The notes under the pieces are model-generated. The model saw nothing but the letters and a program-made list of their open reading frames with translations. It was not told the origin of the DNA and searched no databases. A DNA stretch of 64,000 bases from Burkholderia arboris (GTDB lineage Bacteria; Pseudomonadota; Gammaproteobacteria; Burkholderiales; Burkholderiaceae): contig NZ_CABVPX010000002.1 in assembly GCF_902499125.1 (NCBI RefSeq), positions 367,171 to 431,170 of the forward strand, read 5' to 3'. This document shows, piece after piece, positions 1 to 8,445 of this stretch. Numbering within the stretch: position 1 is the stretch's first letter; each line of letters starts with the position of its first letter. The translations under genes were made by a program, and so were the position numbers.

Positions 1-8
1 GATATTGG

Positions 9-1199
9 TCAAGCCAGCGTAAACGTGGGGCGGTTTGCCGCAGGCTCGGCCGCGCAGCCTGTCAGCAGCAGGTCGAGCAGATCGCGCACGCTGCGGATCG
101 CACGGCCGAACGGCAACGCTTCGCGGCCACGGAAGAACAGCCCGTTCGCGACGTCGCCGCGCAGCGCGGCCGCGAGCCGCGTGTCGATGCAGAAGTGGCC
201 GAACTTCTCGATGCCGTCGCGCAAACCGCATACGCTCAGGCATTCGAGCGCGGTCGGGCAGCGCTGCTTCAGTGCGCCGAGCTTGGTCCGGATGCGCGTC
301 TCGTTGCGCAGGTAACGATCGAGCCACGGCGTCTTCACAGCCCGCGCGGGCAGCCCCGTCACGCTGACGAATTCGACGATGTCGTCGGGCGTCGCATCGG
401 CGAGCACGCGCTTGAAATGCGGATGCGCATCGCCCTCTTCGGTCACCGCGAACGGCGTTCCGACCTGCACGCCGTTTGCACCGGCCGCGAACGCCGCACG
501 CACCGTGTCGTGACTGTTGATCCCGCCCGCAACGATCAGCGGAATCGTTTCGCGTGCGAGACCGAGCGACGCCATCACCTGTGCGGTCTCGTCCAGCACG
601 CGAGCGAAATCGAAGCGGCCGTCGTGCATGTCGTCGATCTGCGTGACGCCGAGGTGGCCGCCCGCATGCGCCGGATGCTCGATCACGATCGCATCGGGCA
701 GGCGCCCTTTCTTCATCCACTTCTTCAGCACCAGTGCGATCCCGCGGCTGTCCGACAGGATCGGGATCAGCGCGATGTCGCGTCCTTGCGTGAGGTCGGG
801 CAGATCGAGCGGCAGGCCCGCGCCCATCACGATCGCGTCAGCGCCCTCGTCGCACGCGACACGCACGTAATCCGCGTGCGCGCTCACGGCCTTCATCACG
901 TTGACCGCGATCATCCCGCGCCCTTCGCTGTAAGTCTTCGCGAGACGGATCTCGCGGGCGAGCGCGTCGAGGTTCGCGGCTTCGAGCGTCGCGCGATCGG
1001 GTTGCGCGCGGCAGCGTGCCAGCAGGTCCGCGTGATGGTGGCGCAGGTCGATGCTCGCGATCGTGCCGACCGCGCCTTCGCGCGCGACGCTGCCGGCCAG
1101 CCGGTGTGCGGAGATGCCGACGCCCATGCCGCCCTGCACGACAGGCAGCAAGGTGCGGCCGCGAATCGTCAGCGGCGGAAAGGAAGTGCGTACGGTCAT
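9..1199 (-). CDS. NAD(P)H-dependent flavin oxidoreductase (nitronate monooxygenase family)
   Basis: A 396-residue TIM-barrel flavoprotein of the nitronate monooxygenase/2-nitropropane dioxygenase family, predicted to bind FMN and oxidise alkyl nitronates in the cytosol. The N-terminal VVQGGMGVGIS (20-30) is the family phosphate-loop-like start. HAGGHLG (178-184), VAGGI (223-227) and GVQVGTPF (243-250) are the FMN-binding loops. The AGGH version with a His is typical of the class that also resembles FabK, so true substrate specificity is uncertain. ATG at 1199 has a GAGG motif six bases upstream. The gene is monocistronic as far as seen, since a terminator for the next gene lies just upstream on the same strand. 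Confidence 0.88.
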   Translation of the reverse strand: MTVRTSFPPLTIRGRTLLPVVQGGMGVGISAHRLAGSVAREGAVGTIASIDLRHHHADLLARCRAQPDRATLEAANLDALAREIRLAKTYSEGRGMIAVNVMKAVSAHADYVRVACDEGADAIVMGAGLPLDLPDLTQGRDIALIPILSDSRGIALVLKKWMKKGRLPDAIVIEHPAHAGGHLGVTQIDDMHDGRFDFARVLDETAQVMASLGLARETIPLIVAGGINSHDTVRAAFAAGANGVQVGTPFAVTEEGDAHPHFKRVLADATPDDIVEFVSVTGLPARAVKTPWLDRYLRNETRIRTKLGALKQRCPTALECLSVCGLRDGIEKFGHFCIDTRLAAALRGDVANGLFFRGREALPFGRAIRSVRDLLDLLLTGCAAEPAANRPTFTLA

Positions 1200-1276
1200 C
1201 TGAAACCTCGTCGGAACATCGGAACCGCGATGATCGACGATCCACCGACGCGCACCTTGACGGCCGTCAATAAAAA

Positions 1277-1298
1277 AACGGCACGCGAGCGTGCCGTT
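1277..1298 (-). terminator. Rho-independent terminator after the aldehyde dehydrogenase gene
   Basis: The inverted repeat AACGGCACG/CGTGCCGTT with a short CGAG loop is followed, on the minus strand, by a run of seven T. It sits 25 bases after the aldehyde dehydrogenase stop codon and upstream of the flavoprotein gene, so it separates the two transcripts. Confidence 0.85.
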
Positions 1299-1322
1299 TC
1301 CGGTTCATGCCGTCGGAAGCGT

Positions 1323-2759
1323 TCAGGCAGGCTTCGCCGGCTTCAGTTGCATCGACTTGTACTCGAGATACTCTTCGAGCCCGTACACGCCGTTCTCGCG
1401 GCCATGCCCCGACTGCTTGTAGCCGCCGAACGGCGCCGCGCCGTTCCACGTGCCGCCATTGATGTCGACCTGCCCCGTGCGGATGCGGCGCGCGACGCCC
1501 ATGGCGCGTTCGTCGCTGCCGGCCCACACCGCGCCGCCGAGCCCGTACGGCGAATCGTTCGCGATGCGCACGGCCTCGTCTTCATCGCGATACGTGATGA
1601 TCGACAGCACCGGCCCGAAGATTTCTTCCTGCGCGATCGTCGATTTCGGATCGACGCGGCCGAACACCGTCGGTTTCACGAAGAAGCCCTTCGCGAGTCC
1701 TTCCGGCAAACCGGTGCCGCCCGTCACGAGCTCCGCGCCTTCGTCGATCCCGCGCTGGATGTACGCCTGCACGCGTTGCTGCTGGACGGCCGACGCGAGT
1801 GCGCCGAGACGGGTTGCGTCCTGCCGCGGATCGCCCGCGACGTACGTTTCGGCCGCCGCTTTCGCGATCTCGCGCGCTTCGTCGTAGCGTGCTTCCGGCA
1901 CCAGCATGCGCGTGTGCGCGGAGCAGGTCTGCCCCGCGTTCAGGTAGCACGCGTTGACCGTGCCCTTCACCGCCGTCGCGAAATCGGCGTCGTCGAGGAT
2001 CACCGACGCCGACTTGCCGCCCAGCTCCAGCGCGACGCGCTTGACGCCCGCGGCCGCCAGTTCGGCCACGCGCTTGCCCGCGCGCGTCGAGCCCGTGAAC
2101 GACACCATGTCGACGTCCGGATCGGTGGCCAGCACTTCGCCGACGACCGGCCCGTACCCGCACACGAGGTTGAACACGCCGGCCGGCAACCCGGCTTCGT
2201 GTATCGCTTCGGCGAGCATGAACGCGTTGAGCGGTGCGACTTCGGACGGCTTCAGGACGACCGTGCAGCCGGCCGCGAGCGCCGGCGCGACCTTCAGCGT
2301 GACCTGGTTCAGCGGGTAGTTCCACGGCGTGATCGCCGCGACGACGCCGACCGGCTCGCGCACCACGAGCGAGTTGCCGACCTGTGCCTCGAATTCGAAC
2401 GATTCGGCGAGTTTCGCGTACGCTTTCCAGTTGTAGATCGGGCCGCCGACCTGGATCGCGCGCGACAGCTTGATCGGCATCCCGACTTCGCCGGTGATCG
2501 ATTGCGCAAGCTCCTCGCTGCGCGCCTGCAGATGCTCGACGATCTTGCGCAGGTAGCCCGCGCGCGTCGCGGCCGGCGTGGCGGCCCATGCGTCGAAGGC
2601 TGCGCGCGCCGCACGGATCGCGTCCTGCGCGTCGGATGCGACGCCCTCGGGAATTCGCCCGATCACGGCCTCGGTGCCCGAGTCGATCACGTCGATCGTG
2701 CCGGTGCCGGCCGGTTTGCGCCATGCGCCGTCGATGTAGAACTGGTCGTAGATTTTCAT
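1323..2759 (-). CDS. NAD(P)-dependent aldehyde dehydrogenase family protein
   Basis: A 478-residue aldehyde dehydrogenase. It oxidises an aldehyde to its acid through a thio-hemiacetal on a catalytic cysteine. Visible landmarks: Asn147 in PWNYP, Lys170 in VVLKPSE, FTGS at 221-224, the general base Glu245 in LELGGKS, and the nucleophile Cys279 in NAGQTCS. Length matches the family. The start [13 protein letters not shown] is the usual beginning; the reading frame is open further upstream, but the extra stretch is low-complexity and arginine-rich and is not like the family. The substrate cannot be told from sequence; the closest general class is aldehyde dehydrogenases of broad specificity. Confidence 0.92.
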   Translation of the reverse strand: MKIYDQFYIDGAWRKPAGTGTIDVIDSGTEAVIGRIPEGVASDAQDAIRAARAAFDAWAATPAATRAGYLRKIVEHLQARSEELAQSITGEVGMPIKLSRAIQVGGPIYNWKAYAKLAESFEFEAQVGNSLVVREPVGVVAAITPWNYPLNQVTLKVAPALAAGCTVVLKPSEVAPLNAFMLAEAIHEAGLPAGVFNLVCGYGPVVGEVLATDPDVDMVSFTGSTRAGKRVAELAAAGVKRVALELGGKSASVILDDADFATAVKGTVNACYLNAGQTCSAHTRMLVPEARYDEAREIAKAAAETYVAGDPRQDATRLGALASAVQQQRVQAYIQRGIDEGAELVTGGTGLPEGLAKGFFVKPTVFGRVDPKSTIAQEEIFGPVLSIITYRDEDEAVRIANDSPYGLGGAVWAGSDERAMGVARRIRTGQVDINGGTWNGAAPFGGYKQSGHGRENGVYGLEEYLEYKSMQLKPAKPA

Positions 2760-3026
2760 CGCTTTCCGCCTCCAGGGAAGCCGACATTCTAGCGAGCGTT
2801 TCGGTTTCCCGGTATGACGATTGACAGCCTTTCGAAAGGACCCGGACGCCGTCGGGCCGCCGCTTCGCCGCCGGTCGCGCGCGCCGGCACGGCATTCGCG
2901 TCCCGCCGCCGCGTCAGCATCTGCCCGGGTGCGCGGCCGGGCCCGCATCGTGCTATGTTTTTATTATCGGCACCGGGCCATTGCGGCCGGCGCCGCCCGG
3001 AATCGACGCATCTCGTGAGCGCTGCC

Positions 3027-3392
3027 ATGTCCGACGCACCCCATACCCTCGGCTCGCAAGACCGCCTGGAGCTGCTTTGCTGGCTCACCTGCGGCAATCT
3101 CGGCGCGTTTTACCTCAACGAATCGTGGCCGGACGCCACGTTCCAGGTTCAGGCCGCGCACCGCTGGCTCGACCGCCATCACCGTCAGGCCGACTGGCTC
3201 GCGGTCGCGAAGCTCGCAGCGCTCGCGCAGGACATCGCGAAGCGGCATGCGGGGTTCGTCGACGCGTCGTGGGCGCGCGACGCAGTCGAGGAAATCGTCG
3301 ATACCGACGATCTCGACTATCGCGCGAAACTCGTGCAATGGGTGTACGAAGACTGCTGCAAGGCGCTCGCGGACAAGCGGCTGGCCGATTGA
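3027..3392 (+). CDS. Conserved hypothetical protein, 121 aa
   Basis: A small, soluble, probably helical protein starting MSDAPHTLGSQDR. I do not recognise a characterised family. It has no signal peptide, no membrane segment and no known motif; tryptophans and paired cysteines (ELLCWLTCGN near the N-terminus, EDCCKAL near the C-terminus) are the most distinctive features. The frame is open upstream to 2814, but that part is arginine/proline-rich and untypical, so the ATG at 3027 is preferred even though no strong Shine-Dalgarno is seen. It stands alone between divergent and convergent neighbours. Confidence 0.6.
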   Translation: MSDAPHTLGSQDRLELLCWLTCGNLGAFYLNESWPDATFQVQAAHRWLDRHHRQADWLAVAKLAALAQDIAKRHAGFVDASWARDAVEEIVDTDDLDYRAKLVQWVYEDCCKALADKRLAD

Positions 3393-3429
3393 GGATCGAG
3401 CCGTCCACGGCCCCGCGTGCGCGCGGGTC

Positions 3430-3454
3430 GCGGCATCGCTTGGCACGATGCCGC
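3430..3454. terminator. Possible hairpin between convergent genes
   Basis: A perfect nine-base stem (GCGGCATCG/CGATGCCGC) with a seven-base loop lies between the convergent ends of the 121-aa protein gene and the DUF2501 gene. It has no T-tract on either side, so a terminator role is only suggested by position. Confidence 0.35.
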
Positions 3455-3552
3455 TTCGGCTGATACCGATGTAACGGCCCGAATGGCCGACGGGGGCAGT
3501 CCACGCGCGCCGCCCCCCGGTGTGCCGGCACGCGCGATGCGTGCCGCGGTGC

Positions 3553-4035
3553 TTACAGCAGCGACTTCGCCTGTGTCAGCACCTTGTCGCAGATCTGCTT
3601 GGTCACCTGCTGCTTCAGGCCACCGCCGCTCAGGTCGAGCTTGCCGCCGTTGCCCGCGTCGAGGATCCCGCTCGCACCGCTCGTATAGCCGCTGTCCGAC
3701 GACGCATTGCCGCCGAGCTTGCCCATCAGCGCGTCCTTCACCGACGCTGCGCCACCGCCGGACGCGCCGCCGAGATAGTTGTTCTGGATGCAGAACTGCA
3801 GCAGGCCCGCGACGTTGCCGGTACTGCCCGGCGTCAGCGACGCGCCGCCGCCGCCCGTCAGCGCACCGCCGAGGCCGCCGAGGTTGCCGAGCGCCCCGCC
3901 CGCGCTGCCGCCCGAATCGCCGCCGCCGCCAACCTGCTTCAGGACATCGCCAAGCTGCGCATGGGCCACCGAAAACGGTGCGAGCAATCCGATCAGCGCG
4001 CCGGCAACGGTCGCGCGGTATAGACGTGCATTCAT
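3553..4035 (-). CDS. DUF2501 family secreted protein
   Basis: A 160-residue exported protein of the DUF2501 family (E. coli YjjA-like). It begins with a signal peptide, MNARLYRATVAGALIGLLAP followed by FSVAHA, with a likely cleavage after AHA near residue 26. A glycine-rich segment (GGGGDSGGSAGGALGNLGGL region) follows, then the conserved C-terminal part with two cysteines, one in LLQFCIQNNYLGG and one in QICDKVL, which could form a disulfide in the periplasm. Family function is unknown. The ATG at 4035 is chosen because it gives the signal peptide; the upstream extension lacks one. Confidence 0.82.
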   Translation of the reverse strand: MNARLYRATVAGALIGLLAPFSVAHAQLGDVLKQVGGGGDSGGSAGGALGNLGGLGGALTGGGGASLTPGSTGNVAGLLQFCIQNNYLGGASGGGAASVKDALMGKLGGNASSDSGYTSGASGILDAGNGGKLDLSGGGLKQQVTKQICDKVLTQAKSLL

Positions 4036-4252
4036 GTGAAGCCTCCCGGTTGTGACTGCGTGAGTACGGCGAATTACCGCGAATCGAATCCAAGGATACT
4101 CAATCAACCGGGGCATGACAGCCTTCGCAGGCGGCCTGAAACGATCGAATGCGCGCGCTTGCTCGCCATTCCGTGTCGCCGGCACGCACGAAGCGTCATA
4201 GAATCGTCGTCGCCGGCCGTTCGGCCGCTCCGGCCCCGTCTCAACCTCGAAC

Positions 4253-4816
4253 ATGAAGGATGCTCGCGTGGCGCCCGCCCATCGATTTCTGCTGATCGCC
4301 GGTGCATCGGCCGCACTGATCGCCGGCTCCGGTGCCGCCGGTGCGGCGCCCCCGGCAGCGGCGACCGCATGCGCGTCGCCTGCGTTCGACCGCTATCCGG
4401 CACCCGCCGCCAGCGCGCCGCGCAAGCCGGCGGCGGCGCCCCGGCTCGCCGGCAAGGAAGCACGCCTGTACCGCACCGTCATTCGCGACGCATTCACGCA
4501 ACCGGCCAATTTTGCCGGTCACTATCGCGTGGCGATCTGGGGTTGCGGAACGGATTGCCGGAATTTCGCGATCGTCGACGAATACACGGGCGCGACGTAC
4601 ACGATGCCCGGCGTGACCGCCATCTCGGGGGTGATGGGCAACGACGACGAGCGCGTCGACTTCCGTCCAGGCAGCACGCTTCTGATCGTCGCCGGCTGCT
4701 TCAACGACGCTTGCGACGACAGCAACGCGAAGGCGGCCCGGTTCTTCTACGAATGGACCGGCACCCGGCTGCGTCCGGCCGGCACCTGCCCGCTGGCGAT
4801 CGCCCCCGTCGAATAG
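4253..4816 (+). CDS. Secreted protein of unknown function, 187 aa
   Basis: An exported protein with an N-terminal signal peptide (hydrophobic LLIAGASAALIAGSGAAG, cleavage near GAA at about residue 32). It then has a Pro/Ala-rich linker and a compact C-terminal domain from about residue 65. Conserved-looking elements are NFAGHYRVAIWGCGTDC, the AIVDEYTG strand and FFYEWTG near the end. The six cysteines fit a disulfide-bonded periplasmic fold. Proteins with this FAGHYRVA-W-GCGT signature occur in many proteobacteria, but I know of no assigned function. Confidence 0.7.
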   Translation: MKDARVAPAHRFLLIAGASAALIAGSGAAGAAPPAAATACASPAFDRYPAPAASAPRKPAAAPRLAGKEARLYRTVIRDAFTQPANFAGHYRVAIWGCGTDCRNFAIVDEYTGATYTMPGVTAISGVMGNDDERVDFRPGSTLLIVAGCFNDACDDSNAKAARFFYEWTGTRLRPAGTCPLAIAPVE

Positions 4817-4876
4817 GCGGCCGGTTCGCAACGCGCATGCGACGACGATTCCCCCAGCGGTGCGCGACACCGACGA

Positions 4877-4902
4877 CGTTCGAGCGGATCCACGCTCGAA
4901 CG
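4877..4902 (+). terminator. Perfect hairpin downstream of the secreted protein
   Basis: CGTTCGAGCG and CGCTCGAACG form a perfect ten-base stem with a six-base loop, 60 bases after the stop of the preceding gene. There is no T-run, so it may be a terminator of a weak type or an mRNA-stabilising structure. Confidence 0.4.
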
Positions 4903-5045
4903 CAAGCGGTTTCGCGTAACCAAGACCGTGTCATGCCCGGCACGGCCGCGTTCGTATTTCGGCGCCTTCGTTCGCATGCCCCCGTTTCCGCGCGCTGACG
5001 CATCCTATCCTGCACGCATGTCCTTTGTTTTTGACGGAGCTCACG

Positions 5046-5990
5046 ATGCGGACGACACGGGCAGCAGGCAGCGGATCGGTCGCGAACGCAAGTTCGAGTT
5101 CGAGCGAATCCGACGTCGATTCAAACCTGTCGACACAGGCCCAGCTGGGTGGCCGTGCGACGTTTGCCGATCAGCGCTTCGAAGCGCTGAACCGCCCGCA
5201 GAGCACGCGACAGGCCATCGAACAGCGTGGCTATACGCGCACCCTCGCCGGACTCGATGCGCTGCGTGCCGACGCCGACGGCACGAAGCTCGCGGACAAG
5301 GCGTTCGTGGCCAAGTTCGCGATGGATCAACTCTACTCCGCGGGCCTGAAACCCAAGCTCGGCGGCAGCCTCGCCAGCCACCTTCACGGCGCGCCGAAGG
5401 AGCCGAAGGACGTCGACATCGAAATGCAATCGGCCGCAGAACTCGACGCCGCGATCAAGCACCTGTCCGGCCGCTTCCACTACGAGGGCGAATCGATCAA
5501 GGTACGTGCGCACCAGGACGATATCGAAGAAGGCGTCGGCGCCCTGCTCGACGTCAAGCTGGAGCGATCGGACAACCGCACGTCGTCGACGCACGTCGGC
5601 ATCGATCTCGTCAACGAGAACATACCGGCATTCAACCGCGAGGTGGTCGCCCCCGAACGGACCGGCAGCCCCGCCGTCGGCACGGCCGACACCTTCCGCC
5701 TGGTCGTCAACGCCATCGATCGCCACCTGAATAAGCCGAATACCTCGGAAGCCAAACGCGACGCATCCACCGTCCATCATCTGCTGAAGAGCAAGGGCTA
5801 CCGCGTGACCGACGCATCGCACTGGCAGGCGATCCACGACGGGGTCGCGTCAAGGATTCGGGATCCTCGCGATGTGGCGGTTTATATGGGCGAATTGCGC
5901 GCGATGCTGACGGAATACGCCGACGAGCGCGGCAACCGTTCGAAGCATCACAAGACGCGCAAGAAAGCCGACGGCTGCACGACGATGTAA
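5046..5990 (+). CDS. Nucleotidyltransferase-like protein with C-terminal CaaX-type motif (candidate secreted effector)
   Basis: A 314-residue protein of no family I can name. Residues 1-40 are Ser/Thr/Ala-rich and look disordered, as in many secreted effectors. Residues 105-126 contain GGS, an HG pair and KDVDIE, and residue 169 lies in LLDVKLE. Together these resemble the minimal nucleotidyltransferase fold (GGS, then D-x-D, then a third carboxylate), giving Asp122, Asp124 and Asp169 as a candidate metal triad. The C-terminus is basic (RSKHHKTRKKADG) and ends in Cys-Thr-Thr-Met, which fits a eukaryotic prenylation box preceded by a polybasic region. ATG at 5046 has GGAG seven bases upstream; a TTG at 5025 is possible but less likely. 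Function is unproven. Confidence 0.7.
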   Translation: MRTTRAAGSGSVANASSSSSESDVDSNLSTQAQLGGRATFADQRFEALNRPQSTRQAIEQRGYTRTLAGLDALRADADGTKLADKAFVAKFAMDQLYSAGLKPKLGGSLASHLHGAPKEPKDVDIEMQSAAELDAAIKHLSGRFHYEGESIKVRAHQDDIEEGVGALLDVKLERSDNRTSSTHVGIDLVNENIPAFNREVVAPERTGSPAVGTADTFRLVVNAIDRHLNKPNTSEAKRDASTVHHLLKSKGYRVTDASHWQAIHDGVASRIRDPRDVAVYMGELRAMLTEYADERGNRSKHHKTRKKADGCTTM

Positions 5991-6176
5991 CGCGCGTCGA
6001 GCCGGCGCGGAACAACACCGCATCGTGTGTGAATGCAGGCCGCCGGCTCGTCCGAATGCCTTGCTCGCGGTGACGGGCGCATGCGCGAGTGCCATGCCGA
6101 TGGTCGTGGCCTGGAGAGCCCGTCGCCGGATTGCGCTATCGTTCGGGTTTCACTCACACGGCGCGCCCCACACGCG

Positions 6177-6752
6177 ATGTCCATCCGCCTCAGTTTCGAC
6201 GACGGCCCGGGCCCGTCGACGCCGGCCTTGCTCGACGTGCTGCACGCTGCCTCGTGCACCGCAACCTTCTTCCTGCTCGGCAAGCACCTGGCGGTGGCGC
6301 TCGACGTCGCAGCGAGAATGGCGCGCGAAGGTCATCTGCTTGGCAATCACACGCATTCGCACGCGAGGCCGGGCGTACTCGCGGATCGCGCACTGATCGA
6401 AGAAATCGAAGCAACCGACGCGCTGATTCGCGACGCGTATCGCCGGGCCGGCAGGCCCGCGCCGGACGACATCCCGCTGCGCCTGCCTTACGGGCTGCAG
6501 CCGGACGACCATCGCGCCGGCGTCCTTGCGCGCCTGCAACGCGAACACACCGGCTGGACCGCGATCCTGGATGACTGGCAGCGGCCGGCGCCGTCGCCGC
6601 AGGCGCTGTGCGACGCGATGTGCGCGCATGTCGATGCCAGCTTGGCGCAGCATCGCGACGTGCTGTTCTGCATGCACGACGGATCGCGGCATGGCGCAGC
6701 GCGGCCGAACACGGTCGAAGCCGTGCGCCTGTACCTGAACCGGCAGCGCTGA
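6177..6752 (+). CDS. Polysaccharide deacetylase family protein
   Basis: A 191-residue NodB-type carbohydrate esterase of family 4. It is expected to remove acetyl groups from an N- or O-acetylated sugar using a divalent metal. The SFDDGPGPSTP motif (6-16) carries the catalytic Asp8 and metal ligand Asp9, and GNHTHSH (56-62) gives the metal-binding His58 and His62. LRLPYG is the motif-3 arginine region and CMHDGS the final histidine motif. There is no signal peptide, so the enzyme appears cytosolic and may act on a small molecule or a lipid-linked precursor rather than on peptidoglycan. The upstream open frame is not family-like. Confidence 0.85.
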   Translation: MSIRLSFDDGPGPSTPALLDVLHAASCTATFFLLGKHLAVALDVAARMAREGHLLGNHTHSHARPGVLADRALIEEIEATDALIRDAYRRAGRPAPDDIPLRLPYGLQPDDHRAGVLARLQREHTGWTAILDDWQRPAPSPQALCDAMCAHVDASLAQHRDVLFCMHDGSRHGAARPNTVEAVRLYLNRQR

Positions 6753-6764
6753 CGCGGCAACCGG

Positions 6765-7730
6765 CTAGCTTGCGGGCACCGCTGCGTCCAGCAACTGGCG
6801 CCAGCCGCCGAGGAATCCGATGCCGGGCCCCGGCACCCACAGGCCGCGCTGCGCTGCTTCGAGATGGATCAGCGTCTGATCCGCGCAGAACAGCAGCATC
6901 AGCGCGTCGTGGTTGTCGCGCATCCAGTCCGGCGCAGCGTCGGGCCGCGTCGCCGCATAGGCGTGCAGGCCGGCGTCCCATCGCCGCCGGTCGAATACGA
7001 AACGATCGTCGCGGCCCGCATCGCGCGACAGCGCGAACAACGCAAAGGCCGCCTCGAGCCATTGCGCACCCTGCCCCACATCGTCGAAATCCAGCACGCC
7101 GTTCACCGCGTTGCCGACATACAGCAAGTTGCCCGCGTGATAGTCGCCGTGCAGCCAATGCACCGGCCCCGTCAGCCACGGCGACGCCGCGTCGAGATGC
7201 ATGCCGATTCGACGGATCACCGTGTCGTAGTCGCGGCGCGGATCGCCCGGCAACGACGGCATCGCCCGCGCCGCGACGCGCGCATGACGCGCCGACAACC
7301 ACGCCAGCGGCACCGATTCGCTGGCGGGTACGGCCGCCAGCGCCGCATGCAGATGCGCCAGCGTGCGCATCGCATCGATCGCCCCCGCGTGCGCGTCGTG
7401 CGGCAGGCCGGGATTGCCGTCGATATGCTCGAACAGATGCAGCCAGCTTCCGTCGGGAAGCTGCACGCCGGATTGCGCATCGACGGTCGGCCGCAGACGC
7501 GGCAACACCGGCAATATCTGCGCGTTGCACGAACGGCCGAGAACGCCGAGTATCGACGCCTCGCGCTCCACCTGCCTGGCCGGCTTGCCGGACCACGACA
7601 CGCGCAGCACCGTGCGCCCCGCATCGCACTCGACGAGGTACGTTTTGTTAGTATGGCCCGACGCCAGCGCCTGCATGCGCGCCGGCCCGATGTTCCAGTA
7701 CCGGTGAAGCCACGGTTCCAGCGTTTTCAC
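6765..7730 (-). CDS. Aminoglycoside phosphotransferase/choline kinase-like small-molecule kinase
   Basis: A 321-residue APH-family kinase. An ATP-binding N-lobe (LASGHTNKTYLVE, then VLRVSWSGK) is followed by the catalytic loop HGDYHAGN and the metal-binding VLDFDD. The substrate is unknown; this family covers antibiotics, choline, homoserine and sugars. I start at GTG 7730 because an AGGAG motif lies five bases upstream; the ATG at 7757 would overlap the start of the divergent methyltransferase gene. The two divergent genes are only 25 bases apart and must share promoter space. The gene may belong to the biosynthetic group to its right, which has a second such kinase. Confidence 0.82.
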   Translation of the reverse strand: MKTLEPWLHRYWNIGPARMQALASGHTNKTYLVECDAGRTVLRVSWSGKPARQVEREASILGVLGRSCNAQILPVLPRLRPTVDAQSGVQLPDGSWLHLFEHIDGNPGLPHDAHAGAIDAMRTLAHLHAALAAVPASESVPLAWLSARHARVAARAMPSLPGDPRRDYDTVIRRIGMHLDAASPWLTGPVHWLHGDYHAGNLLYVGNAVNGVLDFDDVGQGAQWLEAAFALFALSRDAGRDDRFVFDRRRWDAGLHAYAATRPDAAPDWMRDNHDALMLLFCADQTLIHLEAAQRGLWVPGPGIGFLGGWRQLLDAAVPAS

Positions 7731-7755
7731 GTCACTCCTACTCGTTGCATTGACC

Positions 7756-8445
7756 ATGTCAGAGCGTCCTTCGGCCCGCATGCGGGACATCAATATCGAT
7801 TGGCTGACCCGCGCGGCCGAATTCGATCATCTGTTCCAGACCCGCTGGCTCGGCGAGCGCTTCTTTCACCTGCCGGGCGACATGCTCGCGCTCCAGGAAC
7901 TGATCTGGCGCGAGCGCCCCGACTGCATCGTGCAGACCGGCATCGCGGCGGGCGGCGGTGTCGTGTTCTCCGCGTCGATGCTGGAACTCGCGGGCGGCAA
8001 TGGCCGCGTCGTCGCGATCGAGCCGCGCCTGCGCGACGAAGTCAGGCAGCGCCTGCAAGCGCACCGGCTCGCCCATCGCATGACGCTGATCGAAGGCGAA
8101 TCGTGCGCGGCCGACACGCTCGCATCGGTGCGCGCGCAGATCGGCGACGGCGCGCGCGTGATGGCGATCCTCGACCTCACGCATACGCATGCGCACGTGC
8201 TGCGCGAACTCGAATGCTATGCACCGCTCGTGACGCCCGGCAGCTACGCGATCGTGATGGATACCATCATGGAGTACCTGCCCGAGTCGATGTTCGACGG
8301 CAAGCCGTATGGCCGCGGCAACAACCCGGCCACGGCCGCACACGAGTTTCTCTCCCGCGACGACCGGTTCGAAATCGACCACGACATCGAGGACCGCGTG
8401 CTCATGACGCTGTCGCCAGGCGGCTTCCTGAAGCGAGTGCGCTGA
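7756..8445 (+). CDS. CmcI-like SAM-dependent methyltransferase (cephalosporin hydroxylase family)
   Basis: A 229-residue class I methyltransferase of the CmcI/rhamnosyl O-methyltransferase family. PDCIVQTGIAAGGGVVFSAS is the SAM-binding glycine loop, VVAIEPRLR the acidic second motif, and VMAILDLTHTHAHVLREL the metal-site region (CmcI has D-S-D-H-S here). It ends with the family-typical GGFLKRVR. Members methylate sugars or act in antibiotic pathways; CmcI is needed for cephamycin C methoxylation. The last 44 bases overlap the end of the convergent glycosyltransferase gene. Its neighbours suggest modification of a glycosylated small molecule, but that is inference. Confidence 0.85.
   Translation: MSERPSARMRDINIDWLTRAAEFDHLFQTRWLGERFFHLPGDMLALQELIWRERPDCIVQTGIAAGGGVVFSASMLELAGGNGRVVAIEPRLRDEVRQRLQAHRLAHRMTLIEGESCAADTLASVRAQIGDGARVMAILDLTHTHAHVLRELECYAPLVTPGSYAIVMDTIMEYLPESMFDGKPYGRGNNPATAAHEFLSRDDRFEIDHDIEDRVLMTLSPGGFLKRVR

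Noticed and set aside
195..2792. Very long plus-strand open frame opposite the flavoprotein and aldehyde dehydrogenase genes
   Set aside because: It is antisense to two clear enzyme genes, rich in Arg/Ala/His/Asp and has no domain; high GC produces such frames.
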